A stretch of DNA of 64,000 bases, from the NCBI GenBank assembly GCA_039000515.1, contig JBCFYV010000001.1, positions 62,906,621 through 62,970,620 on the forward strand, in the 5' to 3' direction. The notes beneath the pieces were generated by a model that saw only the letters and a list, made by a program, of their open reading frames with translations, ran no database searches and was not told where the DNA came from. Position numbers and translations under genes: made by a program. This stretch comes from Timema cristinae (lineage: Eukaryota > Arthropoda > Insecta > Phasmatodea > Timematidae). This document shows positions 12,424 to 23,700 of this stretch, piece by piece. The first letter of the stretch is position 1; each line of letters opens with the position of its first letter.

Positions 12424-12582
12424 ACAAAGAAGAAGAGAGTACAAATAACACAAACAATGGATTACTCCATTTTAAATCTAAAGAAAAATGGTTAGAAACA
12501 CATTGTGCCAACTGATTTTGGGAGTAAATATAAATTTCTTGGTTATGGTTAGTATTTATATAAGCCTATTAAATAATTAACA

Positions 12583-12607
12583 AATAATAATAATAATAAT
12601 AATAATA

Positions 12608-12656
<49 letters not shown>
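12583..12656. repeat. (AAT)n microsatellite
   Basis: Near-perfect AAT trinucleotide array with one phase break near 12608, inside the Penelope-like element between its endonuclease and 3' region. Confidence 0.95.
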
Positions 12657-13932
12657 TTGAAAAATGTTAATCTTATAGAAATAAAAAACTATCTTCTGTT
12701 GAGGCCTGGTGGTAATCTAGATTTGGTAATCCATTGGTGGGCAAGTTCCCAATGTCAAAGATGAGAACTGTTGCACTGTTTGGGAAATGCTCTTAATATT
12801 TTGGTGGTGTAGCAGGTTTGAAAGTCCTGATTGTGGGTACCAGCATGAATCGTTACAGGCTTGTCCAGATCTTTGTGGTTTGTGTCCAAACGATGATTGT
12901 TCATTCGCTGTCTGAGAGAACCTGTAGTGAGGCCTATATATTCTGCATCACATGATTTGCACTGTAGTTGATATATCAAGTTATTGGTTTTGCAATTGTA
13001 ATAACCAGGGATTTTGTATTCCAACTTTGTTACTTTGCTGTTGAAGGATGTAGCTGGTAGGTGGATTCCACATGTGCTGCAACGGGTGTTACCGCAGGGG
13101 TGTGAACCTTTGGTAGTAGGTTATTCTTCATGGATTCTCTTGGGGTCAGGAAGTTTAGGATGGACTAGAATATTGTGGAGATTGGGTGACCGTTTGAAAG
13201 TGACTCTTGGGGATGAACTAAGGTTTTGGGTCTGAGTGAAACGTGTTAGGAATTTGTAACCACTTTTAAGGATGGTGTTGATACATTGTAGACCAGGATG
13301 TTATTGGGTTGTAAGAGGGATGTCCTCAACTATTTTTGGAGGGTCATAGTCGTCCCTGGAGAGTGCTATGGAAATTTGGTTGTCTATTAGAGGCTTGGGG
13401 TAACCTCTGCTTTGGAAAGCTATGGAGAGTTTTTTACAATTTTCAGCTAAATCATTGGGTTCTGAACATATCCGTTGGGCTCGGGTCGAAAGACTGAATG
13501 GTAGAGAACTTTTTGTGTATGAAGGATGGCTGCTATGGTAGTGGAGGTATTGTTAGTGATTGGTGGGTTTTATATTTACAGTGGTGCGAGTTTGGTTGTT
13601 TTCATTAATAAATTGTATTTTTGGTTGGAAGATGCTTTAAAATTTTACTGCCAAAATGGGTTTATTACTTTCCCAATATGTATCGTGAAATAAGCCCTCA
13701 CACACTCCCTCACAAAACACTTAGCATTTTAAATATATGTTAATAAATATTTTTATTAATCAAATATGCATATATTAAAATTTAATCATGACCTTTCAAA
13801 TACATGTTTATATTTGACTCATTAACTATTTCCGATCTTCCATCGAGGATTTACTTTTAATTTTCTTCCATGATCTGTGAGGTTCACATTGTGATTTAGC
13901 AGAGGCCAGAGTTGGACCACACTGGTTTAAAC

Positions 13933-16375
13933 TTATTATTTGATAAGTGACAGTTATTTTTTTATTAGTTACCAAAAAATTAGAATCGGCAATATTTTAT
14001 TTTTCTAAGTTAAGTTCACCCCCTCCATAGAGTTTTGCCGTCAATATGTAAATAAGATAATTAGTAAAACAAATTACATGTCTCCTTATTAAAACATGAA
14101 TTAATTTTTTTGACTCAACTGGGGGTGTAGAATTAAAATATGCATTTAGGTATCAATTTTTTTCTTTAATTTTTAAAAACATAAACTTTTTTCAAACTTC
14201 AACTACTAATAATGTACTTTATATTGCACACCTTTTATAACATAGATGAATTTTTAAAAAAAAAATATAATAAATAAAAAATAAAATTTGAATTTATTTG
14301 TTCCAAATCCTTCGCTAAGATACCTAAAATTAATAAAGTAATTAAATTAATCCATCTAAATTATGATAAACTAATTAATTTAATTTAAAAGCAGATGAAG
14401 AATGGTCCAAAATACAGTTTTATTAAATATTACAACACAAAATAAAGTAAATATTAAATGGACTAGTTCTCAATTGAATAGTTTTCTGAAGAGTAAACTT
14501 AATGAAAATTCAATTTCTCATTTTTGAAGCCAAACTCTTGTTCATTACTTAAACAGTGTTGCCACTATTTTCTTACAACCAAATTCCATGTTTTACCAGG
14601 ATTCACAAAAAGAATTACAATTATTTCAGGCAGCTTAGATTGAAGAAAAGAGTAATAAAGCTTAATTTTTAAATCAAACTTACTAAGTGTTTACTTACTT
14701 ACTTACTAAGTATTTATGGGGAAATACATCTTGTGTAGTTTCAAAACCCTTGTTTAAGGAGTAATAAGACTTGTTTGAATATATGTACATAATTCTCCAA
14801 TTCACTTTTTCACCAATCCAAAGATCTACTATTTTAAGCTTTCAGTTAAATGTCCCAAATAAACAAATATTCCGGTATTTTTACTAGATCTTTCAAAATC
14901 CTCTGTGTTTTGCCAGTTTTCCAGGTGTGTGGCAACACTGTTATTTTATCCTTATAATGCAAATATTCTTTTAATACATATATTCTATAGTATGTGTCTT
15001 TTTACATTTCCTTACTTGATGTGTGTACACTAGGTATATACATGTTACATATGCCATATATACATCTTAGCTTTGTCAGAAATAATTTACACACACCAAC
15101 CTATTCTATCAGTTTTGTGAAACTTCTGTTTACATTAAAAATGAAATGCGTCAAAATCAATGGCCATGAATACTTGGGATATCAATTAATTTTCAGTCTG
15201 CATAAGTTTTATAAACTAGAAAAAACAATTAAACTAGGAATAATTGAATAAATATTATTAATCCCTGGTATTAAGACAACAAGTTTAGCCTCAGATTATA
15301 TTCACATCTCAGAACTAAAAGTGAATAATGTAATATTTATACTGAAAACATTGGTGCTCATAGGAGCAACAATCAGAATAAATGATGTTTTAAAAATATT
15401 TCACACTTATGTTTAACCATGTCCAAAAATTAATCTTGAAATAAACGGGTTATATTTTAATCCAAGTCATACATAGTCTAAATAGAATCATAGAGAGGTC
15501 CATAAGATACATTTCTCGCACAATTGCTGGTATTAACATTGGGTAACAAATGCTTAAGCTACCGATTAAATATTGCACGCGTATTTAAACTCTATGAATT
15601 GTGTTAATTAAGTGCTCTACATTATTCATCAGATATGAAAACCTTTATTGAAAGACCTGTGTACAGTGGTATAAGTGAATCTAAGCCATGCCTGTTCAAC
15701 TTATATTAGTCAGCGATTATAGAAAGGCTAAGTATTAGCAATACAAAATAATTATCTCACTACTAAACCAAATAGAACAGCTGAAATCGAAAAATAGAGA
15801 GTAAGGAATGGCTGTCATATTTTCATAAATACATTTTTTTGCTAATAAATAATTATCAGAAAATGCTCCGATTTTCATCAATACAATTACATCCTACAAA
15901 AGCCAATGTGGAGGTAAATAATATTGTGAAAGTGAAAATACAATATGACTGATGTTTCACTTGTTTCCAATTAATGTTTACATTGCTTTAATGGTAAATA
16001 AACACTTTATTAATATCCCAAACACCCAATAATCTCTTTATGCCCGCAGACCCTCGAATAGCTCTAAAATTATGAAATAATTTTTTTAAAGGGTATAGAC
16101 AGCTAATTTTTCTGGTAATGTGAGAAGGAGGGGTGGGTTTCTGTTAGAAAATTTTACCATACCTTTAGCCAATATAAGTTCTTATACTTATGCATATATA
16201 TAGGACCCCCCCCCCCCCTCGATCCATCAAATTCCAGGGGAGGTCTGGACTCTTTTCCCAACCTTGCCCTTCCTTTAGAATCCCCCATTTTGTATTGTTA
16301 AAGAAGTGATTCAGTACACATTTGGAAACAGAGTATAATATAAACCCTAATCGGAACAATATTTTGATGAGGCTG
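13933..16375. other. Sequence 3' of Fas1, no further gene recognised
   Basis: AT-rich, probably 3' flank of Fas1. It contains a 13-C run at 16206-16218 and short ACTT repeats near 14690-14708. The 85-codon frame at 14994-15251 shows no known domain. Confidence 0.5.
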
Positions 16376-16381
16376 TTTATT
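16376..16381 (-). terminator. Candidate Fas1 polyadenylation signal AATAAA
   Basis: A canonical AATAAA on the minus strand, about 212 nt downstream of the Fas1 stop codon. It is the nearest one I found in the 3' direction. Cleavage-site position cannot be judged from sequence alone. Confidence 0.4.
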
Positions 16382-16592
16382 TGAAACGTGACTTCTCAGC
16401 AATAAGTGCAGCTGAAGTTCCACTCAAAGAACAAAACTAAAACAATTATAAAAATGGGCAAATGCCAAAGTATGGTAAAGAATGTCGACAGGTAGAACCA
16501 CATTCTTACAACATCCATGGGAAAAGGAGAACCTGCTCACATTGATCTGTTTTTGCGAAACTATGTCTATTTATCTAGCGTGAAGGTTGGCA

Positions 16593-16789
16593 CTAGAGCA
16601 GCAGCCATTTGGCCATGAGCAGCATAGCCAACTGTGGCGCTAATAGTGGCACAGCCACGCCTCCTCCTGAGACTCGTACATCACCAGCTTTCAGGAACAC
16701 AGAGTCTATGACGTGAATGATGCCATTGGTGCATTCAACATCTGGGCGAAACACGTGAATCCACTCACCCTGCCATTCCACATAGTAGC
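16593..16789 (-). CDS. Fas1 exon D: end of FAS1 domain 4, GPI signal, stop
   Basis: The acceptor GTTTGTTTAG precedes GC, which joins the single base left by exon C to give a Ser codon. The exon encodes [13 protein letters not shown], then [19 protein letters not shown], the conserved H2 motif that closes a FAS1 domain. About 15 residues later comes SGGG, a small-residue stretch suitable as GPI attachment site. It is followed by about 21 mostly hydrophobic residues ([25 protein letters not shown]; ends WLLL) and a TAG at 16595-16593. That layout is a classical GPI-anchor signal, as in known Fas1. It is separated from the previous exon by 27 kb of repeat-filled intron. Confidence 0.93.
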
Positions 16790-17667
16790 CTAAACAAACC
16801 ACTTAGTTAGCAACAAATAGTTCAAAGCATTCATATATGATGAGAATCAATGTCAAATAATGCTATAGGTAACTAATAAAATTAATGTTAGTTCAAATAA
16901 ATACACTGTGGAAAGTAATCAAATAATTACACACACTTTTTCATTTCTAAATTTGCTTCAGGTAAAAAAAGGTGATAAATATCAAATATTAATAAAATTG
17001 GCCGACACATGTAAGAATTAGACCACACACACGCACATGCACGCACACAAACCCATGCACGCAAAAGATGAAAGGATGAAAGTAAAATGAAGGGAATGAA
17101 ATTAGATTTGCGAGAAGCAGGATCAGTGGGACAAACTTTGGAAGGATGAGAAATGAAAGAGTAAGAGGAATAGTAAAGGAAGAGACAGTCCAGGACAGGA
17201 CAGAGAAGACACGACTAAGGTGGTATGACCATGTGAGAGGAATAGTAAAGGAAGAGACAGACCAAGACAGGACAGAAGGCACGACTAGGGTGGTATGTCC
17301 ATTGAGAGGAATAGTAAAGGAAGAGACAGACCAAGACAGGACAGAAGGCACGACTAAGGTGGTATGTCCATGTGAGAGGAATAGTAAAGGAAGAGACAGT
17401 CCAGGACAGGACAGAGAAGGCACGACTAAGGTGGTATGTCCATGTGAGAGGAATAGTAAAGGAAGAGACAGACCAAGACAGGACAGAAGGCACGACTAAG
17501 GTGGTATGTCCATGTGAGAGGAATAGTAAAGGAAGAGACAGTCCAGGACAGGACAGAGAAGGCACGACTAGGGTGGTATATCCATGTGAGAGGAACAGAG
17601 AGAGAAAGGATGCTCAGGAGGATGTTGGGTATGGAGGTGGGGGATATTAGGAGAGGCTAGAGGCTGT

Positions 17668-17707
<40 letters not shown>

Positions 17708-20700
17708 ATATATTTATATATTTTTGCCCAAATTTTGGACATTGAAAATGTTATCATCTGTATAAATTAGTCATATGATTCGTCAAATAATTTAAAATAA
17801 CACAATTTTTAAACAAATTCATGTTCAGTTTAGTCTTACCCAAAAGTACAACAAACAAATAAGAAAATAAATAAATGTCACAAACACTAACTTGAGATTG
17901 ATAGTGCAGTTGTGACTACCACAGTTATGTACAACTGGTTTGGCCCATGACTGGACCAGAGTAAATTGAGTTATTTAAACAAAATAAAATATGCTGGGTT
18001 AAAACTTTTAAACCCACCAAGATGAAGTCCAAACAACTCGACCTAAATACACTGTTCCATCACTATCTTTTAATGTGTCAAACTCAGCATATTTTCTATG
18101 TTGTCCTTCTCGCTGAACGCCGACTGCCTAGATTGTCTTAGTCAATGCCAGAATTAAAAAGTTTGAATGGGACACTGCTTGAACAAATTGATCTACTGGG
18201 AGTTTCTATGCTTGCACACAAGACCATCGATGGTTCTACTGTTTTCGGGAATGACCTGGGCATTTCGCCAGAGGAGGAACTATGTCCCTTTCTTCTCCCC
18301 TCCTCTTACCCCTGTTCATGTTGTGTGCATAAAATAGATTGCTCCAAATAAGAAACATCCATTCTAAGAGCCTACACCTTGTCTACACCTGGGGAAGAAA
18401 TCATTAGATAGTTTGGCCTGGTGTTCGTCTAACCGACCAGCCCACGTGAGAAAGGATCTTCACGCCGACTAGAGACAGAAGGCAGGCAAGCTGGCTGGAG
18501 CTTATGATTTAAGTAGAATTTGAATCCCATGTCCAGGATAGTTTTATGTACTAGTTAAGTTTATTTTGGTTCAGTTATAATGTAGAGTCTTATTGCCATA
18601 ACACCTGACCTACGTTTTAGTAAGGTACGTAGGATCTTGTTTGTTAGGAGTTATAATATTAAGGGTTAGATTGTTACTATATTATCCAGCTATTATCCTC
18701 TAGGGAAGTTATTTATTTATTATTAAGTTTAGGGTTAACTTGGCACTATATAATTCAGTTAATATTCTTTGTGCCAATCAGGTTGTTGTTAAATTATGAA
18801 GAGTTAACTTATAACTGTCTATTAAAGTCTGAGTCAGGGCAATGTTTCCTAATATGTAGGATGAACTTAGCGACATTTGATAATAATATGTCTTCTAGGC
18901 TTGGACATTTACCAAAAGGTATAATCCTCTCAGTTATTTCTGTGTCTTTTTCTAAGCTCTTCTACTTCTACTTCTACTATAGAAGACAGAAGAAAGGAAG
19001 AAGATGTCACCTTTGTGCATTGGATTCTTCCCACATCTTTCCTCTTTCCCTAGGTGGGCTTTCTTCATCAAATTTATTCTTATTCTTAGTAGTTTATTTT
19101 TCCTCTTTCATTAGTTTTATCAATTTCCTTTATTATAAAATTATCTAGCCATTGGGCCACCTCATTTTTGAATCATTTTTCTAAGCTCTGTAAGATATTA
19201 ACTGTAACTATGGCTGTTACCAACTCTGGTTATTAGTTTGCTTGTGCCCAATGGACTTTGTATATGTGGAGTGTCTCCATGAGCGAATAGAACCTAAATA
19301 AAGGATTACATGGCTCACTTACTATGTCAGAAGATATGAATATTTAAATTATTCCATAGATTTTTCAGGCACCCTGTGACATTAAATGTGTTTAACTTAA
19401 GATGTAACATTATCTTAGCCAAATAAAGAGCAGTAAACAAAGCACAAAGGTATTACACATATATAAAGTGAAACTACTGAATGTTTGCTCATCAAACTAC
19501 TTGTGAACCTAGGCCGAGAACCTTAGAAACCAACCAATGTGACGCCAACAACACAAAAGCTACACACAACAAACACACCAGGGGCATGCACACAAAATGT
19601 GTGGAGGGGAGGGATGGGAAAATAACATTTTAAAATCTATTTGCTTTTGCAGTCTACATTTTATTTAAAACTATATAACTATGAACATAATGCAAATAGT
19701 GTATATGGTTAATATTATTCAAATACACATTATAGGCATTTTTAATTTTTAAATATTTCTTTCAAGATGGCATGAATATTTATTTAAATTGTTGAGTACA
19801 AATTCCACACTAGGTGAAATCTTTTAATCAATATTATTTAAAGAATACAACATGAATTTGGAGGGATAAGGGTTACAACTCCCATGAACACACCCCTGGT
19901 ACCTGGTATTATATTCTAGAGTATACTATTACAAAAGCCATCTTAATCAATACTAAGAATGCCATTTCTATTCAAATCAATGTAATGTTGAAATAAATGC
20001 TAGCACATACAAACACATTTGGGAAATGGTCTCAAACGCTAGCATAGGTTGCATGTAATGCTGGCAGTCCAAATTGACGAAAATTGCAATACATGACTTC
20101 AATTCATATTTTACATCATTATTTTTCGTCAAGTGTTAAATTATTAGTTTTTTAAATGACATGAAAATTTTGGAAAACTTATCTCTTTTATTTTAGCATG
20201 TTATGATTAGATTTCTATAGCAAAATTTAGAATAATTATAGCCTAAGACATATTTCTTAACACCTTTATAAAAGTATAATTTGCATTGTACAAACTATTT
20301 TAGTATTTTATTTGCTTTGTTACAATACTTTATTAATTCAAAATAATAAATTAAATAATGCAAATAAAACTATTTTTAAAGTCAAATATAAATGATAAGT
20401 TTGGATATTAAGTCCAAATGGCATACCATAGTAGAGAGTTAACCAACACAAATTGCATATTTTAACTGAAACTTTATGCATAAACTCACCAGGGTTACTT
20501 GGGTCACTTGAACTCGCTAAAGCAATGAACAAATGAACACACAATTCTAGGTTTATCTACACTTTGTCAGACCAATACAATCTACAGCCCTGTCAATGTG
20601 ACAATTGCATATGCACAGTCGTACCAACTTGTTGGACACACACTCGTAAAGTACACTGGAAAGACACGCTGTGATTATTTTTGGCTTTAAAACAAACACT

Positions 20701-23700
20701 GTATACAACAAAATGTTGGTAAATGTAATTTAAACCAATATGGATTCATCATTAAAATCATATTAAAGTTTACAAAAAAGAGTTAAATAGAATCAAATTA
20801 ATATATGAAAATATTTCTAAATTATTACTCTTTATTAAAAGGGTGAGTCAGGATGATGATGATGATGATGATGATGATAGTTAAATAATCTAAATTGCAA
20901 TAACTGTTACCACATATTTTCGGGAACTTTTATCCTTGACCAAATAAGTAATTGCATTAATTGAATACAGTTGTTGTTACTGATTGGCTGAACGCAAGCT
21001 AATGCTGCATAAATGCAAGAGACGGACAATGTTGATTTCCTTCTGACAATTCAGACATGCGACTGTGCTTGCATGTGCTAATGTAGACATACAATATTAT
21101 GAGTGTGAGCCCGACAAGTAGGTCCCTTAAGCCAGGCGTGTCAAACTCGTTTGATCATAAGGACCATAATGAACAGTAAAAATACCGAGAAGATCATATT
21201 AAAAAAAGTTTTGTTAAGTAAAATTAATTCTAGCTTACTATCGAGAAAAAACAAGAACAAGGTGATTGTGGTTGGAATGAGATATCTAAGAAAGGTATGT
21301 GGAAAAACTCATATGGACAGAGACAGTAATGAATGTGTGATGAAGGAATGTGGTTTGAAATAGAATCTAACAGGTCAATGTGAAACAAATGTCTTATGCT
21401 AGTTTGGGCGTATAGAGAGGATGAGTATGGATCGAGTGACGAAGCAAGTATATGAAGGTAGAGTGTGTAGGTCAAAAGGAAGGAATGAGCCATGTAATAC
21501 GTGGTTAAATGTTGGAGATGAATATGGTAAAAAGATAAAGACTAAAAGATTTAAGAATAAAAGAGCATGTGTGACTCGGTGTATGGTTGTTGATGAAGCG
21601 AAGGGAATATGCAAGGATAGGGAGTGTGGAGAAAGTTAGTGAGGATGGATTCAGTTCAGAGTTGTTTTTTGAGCTAAATCCACAGTTTCTTAACTACCTC
21701 ATGAAGGATTGGTGTGATTATAAATGTAGATCCCCATATAAAACAATAAGATTAACCCTATATTTTTTACCAAAAGGTTCAAACGTTTTATTTTCAACAA
21801 TGCTGTTAATGTTTGGCTTTAAATCTTATGTCAAAGTTTTATTTTATAAAAATTTACAAAATTGTGTTTGTATTCCGAGATATCTTTGGTGTTTGGCTTA
21901 ATTTTATGTTAGAGTATAACTGTTAACATAAGTATGTGGTGCCAAACATTGAACCTGTTTGGTGTGAGAATTCACCATTTTTGGGAATTGATACGTATCA
22001 TAGTAAATAGTACAGATTCGGTAAACCAACCTCACATTCCAAAAGGTACTTGTTTTAATGTTTATTGAATCATGTTTCAAATATCATAATTGTCTATGCC
22101 TAACCTCCAATGACCAATACAATGTGACTGTGTTAGTGCACAACTCTGTAGCGCTAGCCTTTGTGAACTAGTGAGACAGTTTCTGTGTGTATCGCATAAT
22201 TATTATTAGCACCGCGTATTACTACCCGTTCGGGTTATACGCAATTACGCTAATGTGTAATGGTAGGGTGATTGTGAGATGAAATGAAGGACCTACAGTT
22301 TAACGTGGAATCCGAACCACGGTGGAGGCCTGGCATTCCCCACATTCACAAGATGTCTTGTCAGAGGTGAAGGAAGGGTTTGGTAATCAGATAAATCTGT
22401 GCCGGGACCGAGGATTGAACCCCGGCCGCCAGCACAGAAGTCTGACACCTTACCCCTAGACCAACAGAATAAGGTAAGATTTCCTAACATTTCATCCTAG
22501 GGTATGTGGGCAGCACAAAATCATGGGTAGGGATGTGAGTTTGACTTAAACAGTGGGCCTGTGTTAGGACACAGCTATAAGATGTTATTTAATAGCAATG
22601 AACTCTAAAATGGTAGTAGAGCTAGCATGTTGGATGATATCCCTAAAGAAAAGCTCAAGCAGTAAAAGTATTCATCAAGATGTGATATTATAAAAGCAAT
22701 CCTCAAATCATATTCTACTACAAGTCACTTGTGTTGTTGCCTCATGACAAGAAAATGAATAAATAATGTGTTGTTGGTAATAACAATATTTTACGAGTCC
22801 CGAGTTTAAATGAGTGACCAACCATTTTAAAGTATTTTGGTGAGTTTTTTTTTACATTTCAGTCAATTATAGCCAAACTATTTTTCTACTGATGGATTAA
22901 ATAACCAATCCATTATAGTAGCTAAGTATGGTTATAGTCGCACATAAATATAATATTCTTTAAGTTGAAAAATGGCACCTGGACGCGGGAATAGAACATG
23001 ACACCTTTGGATTAGTACACCAATGTTCTAACCACTGAGCTAGCTAGGAATCGTCCCATGTCCAGAGTCATTATTCGATTCTCGTGTCCAGGTGTCATTT
23101 TTCAAATCAAAGAATATGATTGATATCCATATGTGGCTATAACCGTACTTAACAACTATAATATCCTGGATATTTAATATGCATTTATACAACTGTCATT
23201 GTTTTTATAATATACAGAATGTGCTTGGATAGAACCGCTAATTAGATTAATTGTTACAACTTCTTTGGAAAATTAAACAATATAAATATGAAACATAACA
23301 TGGAGATAATGTATTCAATGAGAGACTAATATATCGATAAATTAAGTCAAACAAAACAGGCACAAGAACCTTTCTAAATATCATAATTGATATTGTTAAG
23401 TAATAAAGTTCTGAAATTAATCAGCATAAAACAAGGAAAAATTTAAATTTGTGCAAAACAATATTTTAGTAGTATCAGATTATAGGTATATCTGATAAGA
23501 AAACACCCAAACTATCGAGCTTACCTGAAGGTGATAGTTTAGCTGTTTTTTCACAATATTTAACTTTGTAATTTGTAACTTTCATCCTCTCATCACATTT
23601 TATCTCTACAACTATATTACCTTTTTAACATAAGTTTTTTTTGTTAATGTTTCTGTGTATCCTCATATTGCTAGTTTGATTTCATCAGAATCTTTTTAGT

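Larger units (their letters stand above)
12171..13635 (-). mobile_element. Penelope-like retroelement, 5'-truncated and decayed, with GIY-YIG domain
   Basis: On the minus strand, the segment 13024-12755 reads NNLIYQLQCKSCDAEYIGLT followed by GSLRQRMNNHR. This is the CxxC-containing start and YxG/R-x(3)-R-x(3)-H core of the GIY-YIG endonuclease found at the C-terminus of Penelope-like elements. Upstream (13300-13025), broken frames contain PNNILVY and PNLHNILVHP, matching the linker between reverse transcriptase and endonuclease. The reverse transcriptase core is missing. The 3' region (12365-12171) is shared with the fragment at 18961-19175. TTTAAAA occurs at both candidate borders (12164-12170, 13636-13642) and may be the target duplication. 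Confidence 0.75.
12033..13924. mobile_element. hAT-like element carrying a nested Penelope-like element
   Basis: The left terminus CAGAGTGGTC and right terminus GACCACACTG form an imperfect 10-bp inverted repeat. They are flanked by GCTTAAAC (12025-12032) and GTTTAAAC (13925-13932), an 8-bp duplication with one mismatch, as hAT elements make. The sequence just inside the left end (a GAGGGCCAAATTTG-like stretch) is typical of hAT termini. About 420 bp belong to the host element, split at roughly 12170 and 13636 by a Penelope-type insertion. No transposase is visible. Confidence 0.6.

Noticed and set aside
16989..17650. Several overlapping open frames on both strands
   Set aside because: Produced by the LINE-derived 70-bp tandem repeat. 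Frames shift at unit indels and the translations are low complexity.
18145..18351. 68-codon plus-strand frame in GC-richer sequence
   Set aside because: No recognised family and no splice or promoter support. Kept only as part of an unassigned LTR-like stretch.
12188..19148. Shared protein fragment [15 protein letters not shown] at two sites as a possible conserved gene
   Set aside because: It lies in the shared 3' region of the Penelope-like family, in opposite orientations, with a 14-bp target duplication around one copy. It is a repeat, not a gene.
21134..22554. Possible hAT element from CAGGCGTGTCAAACTCG to a GTGAGTTTGAC-like end
   Set aside because: The right end matches poorly and the flanking bases agree in only 6 of 8 positions, so I do not call an element.
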